NCBI GenBank assembly: GCA_002309235.1
Contig: DBXA01000091.1
Span: forward strand, 1,072-11,326
DNA length: 10,255 nt
Direction: 5' to 3'
DNA from: Christensenella sp. UBA1224
GTDB lineage: Bacteria > Bacillota > Clostridia > Christensenellales > Aristaeellaceae
Part shown: positions 7,520-10,255 of the stretch, piece after piece
How the letters are laid out: the number at the start of each line of letters is the position of its first letter
Position numbering within the stretch: the first letter of the stretch is position 1
Translations under genes and position numbers: made by a program
The notes under the pieces: model-generated
Databases searched by the model: none
Told to the model about the DNA's origin: nothing
What the model saw: the letters and a program-made list of their open reading frames with translations, nothing else

Positions 7520-7934
7520 GCAGATGTACAGGGAGATCGTGAACGAGCATAACCTTCATCCGACGCATAAGCACGAGATGGCGGGTCCGACCGTCGTACT
7601 GCGGGGCGTCAACCCCAGCTGCGGCGATGATATCAATCTGCAGCTGAAGATAGAGGACGGCATCATCACGGACGGTTCCTTTACGGGAACGGGGTGCGCG
7701 ATCTCACAGGCCTCCGCCGATATGATGCTGGATATCATCATAGGACTGCCTGAGGCGGAAGCGGAAAGGCTTGCCGATCTCTTTATGCGCATGATCAAAG
7801 GGGAAGCATCCCCGGAGGAAATAGAAGAACTGGACGAAGCAGCGGCGCTGCAGGATATCTCCCATATGCCCGCCAGGGTAAAGTGCGCCCAGCTTGGCTG
7901 GCGTACAGTGGAGGAGATCATCCGCAGACAGTAG
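7509..7934 (+). CDS. sufU: Sulfur-transfer protein SufU
   Basis: SufU is a zinc-containing sulfurtransferase that accepts persulfide from SufS and delivers it to the SufBCD scaffold; in Gram-positive bacteria it takes the place of SufE. The 141-residue product has the full zinc set in the expected positions: Cys38 and Asp40 (NPSCGDD), Cys63 (GTGCAIS) and Cys126 (VKCAQLGW), matching Cys41, Asp43, Cys66 and Cys128 of Bacillus subtilis SufU. The region near residues 98-117 between the second and third Cys is the insertion that separates SufU from IscU. ATG 7509 has AGAGGTGA directly in place upstream (7493-7500) and overlaps the sufS end by 11 bases. It is the last gene of the operon and is followed by a strong terminator. 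Confidence 0.96.
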   Translation: MDLKQMYREIVNEHNLHPTHKHEMAGPTVVLRGVNPSCGDDINLQLKIEDGIITDGSFTGTGCAISQASADMMLDIIIGLPEAEAERLADLFMRMIKGEASPEEIEELDEAAALQDISHMPARVKCAQLGWRTVEEIIRRQ

Positions 7935-7946
7935 GATACAAAATCG

Positions 7947-8002
7947 GCTTATCAAAACCCCGGCCTGGCGCACAGCAGGTGCAAGGCCGGGGTTTTATAA
8001 GC
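7947..8002. terminator. Terminator of the suf operon, possibly bidirectional
   Basis: A 13-bp perfect stem (7954-7966 with 7984-7996), extended by six more pairs after one bulged C (7947-7952 with 7997-8002), has a further GCAC/GTGC pairing in its loop. The stem is flanked by AAAA on the left arm and TTTT on the right, so it can act on both strands. It starts 12 bases past the sufU stop. Confidence 0.88.
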
Positions 8003-8032
8003 TGCTTTTGAAGGATGGATCCTGCGCATCGG

Positions 8033-8066
8033 GGATAAAAACCCTTTGCGCAGGGTTTCTTTATCC
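8033..8066 (-). terminator. Terminator of the trmH-era-recO operon
   Basis: Read on the minus strand, the hairpin begins right after the recO stop codon. GGATAAA plus AACCCT (8033-8045) pair with AGGGTT (8052-8057) and TTTATCC (8060-8066), with two unpaired bases on one side. Five T on the minus strand (opposite 8037-8041) give the U tract. It faces the suf terminator. Confidence 0.8.
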
Positions 8067-8067
8067 T

Positions 8068-8796
8068 TTAGAAGATCTCGCGGATATCCGGAGCGGAAGG
8101 TACGTGCATCTCCGGGCGAAGCGAGGTGAATCGCCGGGTGAAGCGCGCGGCTTCCGGGGCATCCGGGTGCCCTGTGAGCTTGCTGAGCGCGTCAAATCTC
8201 GTCATCGGCACGCGCATCATGATGCGCCTTGCGCCGTTGGAGATATCCGGAAGCGTTTTTCTGCACTTTTCGCATACGACGCCGCCGCCCTCCGCGTCGA
8301 ACCAGGCGGCGGAATCGACCTGTACGCCGCACCGGACGCAACGATCCATGGAAGGTGACAGCCCTAAAGAGGCCAGCAGGTGCAGTTCGAAAGCCATGGT
8401 CACGATCTCCGGGGCAGTCTCACCGTATGTGATATGGGCAAGGGCCCTCAGAAGCAGATCGAACAGCGGCTGACAGGGCTGGTCCGGAAGTGAGATCATT
8501 TCCGCAAGCTTCAGGTAATAGGCCGCGTGCTTAAGACGCTCATAATCTTCCCTGAGCGGGTAAAAGGTATCTGTGGAACGGTACTGCTCTACCTGGTAGT
8601 GGGCTATGCTCTTATAGAGCGTATATTCCCCTGCGGTAAACGGCTCCGCGGCAGAGAGGAGGGGAGACTTCGGGCGGCGGCAGCCGCGCGCTACGGCCTC
8701 GATGCGCCCCTCAGGCGTGAGCAGTGTGAGCATGCGGTCGTAATCGCGCCAATCCGAGCGGCGCAGTACGATGGCGTTGTGTATCTCGCGGGCCAT
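8068..8796 (-). CDS. recO: DNA repair protein RecO
   Basis: RecO works with RecR to load RecA onto single-stranded DNA covered by SSB, in gap repair and recombination. The 242-residue product begins with the OB-fold region (HNAIVLRRSDWRDYDRMLTLLT, split here by eye at residues 6-27), then VARGCRRPKSPLL, and has a helical C-terminal part with a zinc finger: CVRC (153-156) and CEKC (175-178). Many RecO proteins keep these four Cys. Length is typical (about 240-250). The start ATG (8796-8794) lies three bases after the era stop, with GAGG inside the last era codons serving as ribosome-binding site, so the two are co-translated. It is followed at once by a terminator, making it the last gene of the operon. 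Confidence 0.94.
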   Translation of the reverse strand: MAREIHNAIVLRRSDWRDYDRMLTLLTPEGRIEAVARGCRRPKSPLLSAAEPFTAGEYTLYKSIAHYQVEQYRSTDTFYPLREDYERLKHAAYYLKLAEMISLPDQPCQPLFDLLLRALAHITYGETAPEIVTMAFELHLLASLGLSPSMDRCVRCGVQVDSAAWFDAEGGGVVCEKCRKTLPDISNGARRIMMRVPMTRFDALSKLTGHPDAPEAARFTRRFTSLRPEMHVPSAPDIREIF

Positions 8797-8799
8797 CCG

Positions 8800-9690
8800 C
8801 TAATCCTCTTTCACATAGCCCAGCGTCTTCAGATCACCTGTCTTGTTGCGCCAGTCCTCGCGCACCTTGACCCACAATTGGAGCATTACCCGCATGCCGA
8901 TCAGCCGCTCGATATCCTGCCTGGCCTCGGTACCGATCTTCTTGAGCATGGAGGCGTGCTTGCCGATGATGATGGATTTATGGCTTTCCTTTTCGCAGTA
9001 GACGTTCGCGTGGATCTCCATAAGATCCTCGGAAAGCTTGTTCATCGCCAGCATTTCCACCCCTATGCCGTGCGGTACTTCCTCGGAAAGGGAGCGCAGC
9101 GCCTTTTCACGTATGATCTCGGCGCACATGACCTGCTCCGGCTGGTCTGTCATCATGTCGTCCGGGAAGTATTTCGGCCCTTCCGGCATTTTCTCGCAGA
9201 TGAGATCCCAGAGAGTATCCATGTTTTTGCCGCGCAGAGCGCTTACCGGCACCACCTCGTCAAAGCCTGCGTCATTGAGCTTCTGAAGGAGCGGCATCAG
9301 CGCGTCAGCCTTAACGGCGTCCATCTTGTTGACCGCCAGGAATTTCGGGCAGTTCATCTTGAGCGCTTCACCCATGCTGTCCATCGTACCGGGGCGCGTG
9401 GCATCCACGACGAAGAGCACGGCATCCACGCCTTCCTCGGCTTCTTTGACGGTCGACATCATGTATTCGCCCAGCCTTGTGCGCGGGCGATGGATGCCGG
9501 GCGTATCGACGAATACGACCTGTACCCCTTCACGGGAAGCGACGCCGAGTATCTTTGTGCGCGTGGTCTGCGGCCTGTTGGAGACGATAGCCACCTTTTC
9601 GCCTACAAAGCGGTTCATGATGCTGCTTTTTCCGACGTTGGGGGCACCGAGTATCGCTACAAAACCGGAGCGGAATGCCTTATTATCCAT
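8800..9690 (-). CDS. era: GTPase Era, 30S ribosome maturation factor
   Basis: Era is a GTPase that binds the 3' end of 16S rRNA and helps mature the small ribosomal subunit, at or near the membrane. The 296-residue product is the usual length. GTPase motifs: G1 GAPNVGKS (15-22), G2 Thr42-Thr43 in PQTTRT, G3 DTPG (62-65), G4 NKMD (121-124), G5 SAL (150-152). The C-terminal KH domain follows (IHANVYCEKES to the end), ending in the conserved LWVKVREDWRNK. Within the KH domain the GXXG loop reads GKHA (243-246), with Ala in place of the second Gly. I chose ATG 9690 because AAAGGG lies seven bases upstream and residues match the Era N terminus; the longer frame to 9855 runs inside the neighbouring gene. 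It lies one base after the methyltransferase stop. Confidence 0.96.
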   Translation of the reverse strand: MDNKAFRSGFVAILGAPNVGKSSIMNRFVGEKVAIVSNRPQTTRTKILGVASREGVQVVFVDTPGIHRPRTRLGEYMMSTVKEAEEGVDAVLFVVDATRPGTMDSMGEALKMNCPKFLAVNKMDAVKADALMPLLQKLNDAGFDEVVPVSALRGKNMDTLWDLICEKMPEGPKYFPDDMMTDQPEQVMCAEIIREKALRSLSEEVPHGIGVEMLAMNKLSEDLMEIHANVYCEKESHKSIIIGKHASMLKKIGTEARQDIERLIGMRVMLQLWVKVREDWRNKTGDLKTLGYVKED

Positions 9691-9691
9691 C

Positions 9692-10255
9692 TTATAACCC
9701 TTTCTGTTCTTTCGCGCGCCTTTGGCGGCTGATCTCATAGAAGCATACGGTGGCGGCGCTGCCCGCGTTAAGGGAGGATGCTGCACCGCAGATCGGAATG
9801 GTGACCAGCTCATCGCAAAGCTCCTTCCAGGCTTTTGAAAGCCCGAAGGTCTCATTGCCTATGATGAGGGCAGCGGGGCCTGTAAGGTCGACTTGAGAGA
9901 TGTCGATGGAAGCCTTTGCGCTGGTGCCTATGATGACAGGCCTTGATGGGAGCGATCTGAGCCATTCGACTGCTTCCTCTGCGCCTGAGAGCTCCCCAAA
10001 GGGGATGGCGAATACCGTGCCGACGCTGCCTCTTATGCAGGCGGTATCGTAAAAATCCGCCGCGTGGCCCGTTACGATGGCGCCGGCAGCCCCGAAGGCA
10101 TCTGCGGACCGGAGAAAGGTGCCCAGATTCCCCGGGGAAGCGGGCCTGTCGAACAGGGCGTACATCGGGTTTCCGCTATCCGCCTTTTTTATCCTTTCGA
10201 GACCGTCTGAACGCATTTTGACAAGGGCGATGATCTCGCAGGGGTCATCCCTGTC
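9692..10255 (-). CDS. SpoU/TrmH-family RNA 2'-O-methyltransferase (5' end outside window)
   Basis: This is the catalytic part of a SPOUT-class methyltransferase that moves a methyl group from S-adenosylmethionine to a ribose 2'-OH in rRNA or tRNA; the exact target cannot be read from the sequence. On the minus strand the frame stays open from the edge (10255) through DRDDPCEIIALVKM, which resembles the segment before the catalytic domain in this family, so the ATG at 10216 is internal. About 187 residues are visible, and I expect roughly 70-90 more outside. Motif 1 is PASPGNLGTFLRSADAFG (Asn and Arg near visible residues 43 and 49), motif 2 ALIIGNETFGLS, and motif 3 IPICGAASSLNAGSAATV, which form the knotted cofactor site. 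The stop (TAA) is one base from the era start, so the genes share a transcript. Confidence 0.9.
   Translation of the reverse strand, partial: DRDDPCEIIALVKMRSDGLERIKKADSGNPMYALFDRPASPGNLGTFLRSADAFGAAGAIVTGHAADFYDTACIRGSVGTVFAIPFGELSGAEEAVEWLRSLPSRPVIIGTSAKASIDISQVDLTGPAALIIGNETFGLSKAWKELCDELVTIPICGAASSLNAGSAATVCFYEISRQRRAKEQKGL

Noticed and set aside
8527..9732. 401-codon plus-strand frame opposite recO and era
   Set aside because: Antisense shadow of two well-supported genes; no homology recognised.
9691..9855. A 55-codon N-terminal extension of Era
   Set aside because: It lies inside the methyltransferase gene in another frame; the Era N terminus and ribosome-binding site fit ATG 9690.

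Overview
The window looks like chromosomal DNA of an anaerobic, moderately G+C-rich Bacillota (Clostridia-type) bacterium. The evidence is the SufU-dependent SUF operon in the order sufC-sufB-sufD-sufS-sufU with no sufA or sufE, a ThrS of the type common in Clostridia, and a packed era-recO pair. This is inferred from gene families and order, not from a phylogeny.

Layout, left to right. (1) Positions 2-934, + strand: the C-terminal half of threonyl-tRNA synthetase, running in from outside the window and followed by a strong hairpin. (2) Positions 1220-2695, + strand: a single-gene unit with its own candidate promoter and terminator. It encodes a 491-residue membrane protein that I read as a highly degenerate M56 (BlaR1/MecR1-type) protein: three N-terminal membrane helices, a cytoplasmic region in the place of the protease, a fourth helix, and an eight-cysteine outer domain. 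The zinc motif HExxH is gone and no BlaI-type repressor gene is adjacent. It is the least ordinary object in the window. (3) Positions 2754-2922: a terminator, then a sigma-A-like promoter and a short structured leader for the suf operon. (4) Positions 2923-7934, + strand: sufC, sufB, sufD, sufS and sufU, with all four junctions overlapping by 1-11 bases. (5) Positions 7935-8067: a gap between converging operons with one terminator facing each way. (6) Positions 8068-10255, - strand: recO, era and the 3' part of a SpoU/TrmH-type rRNA methyltransferase, transcribed right to left with gaps of 1 and 3 bases.

The five suf genes form a complete iron-sulfur cluster assembly machine. SufS takes sulfur from cysteine, SufU carries it as persulfide, and the SufBC2D scaffold with its SufC ATPase builds the cluster. 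The minus-strand operon groups RNA modification, 30S ribosome maturation (Era) and recombinational repair (RecO). No mobile element, CRISPR array, tRNA or rRNA gene was seen.
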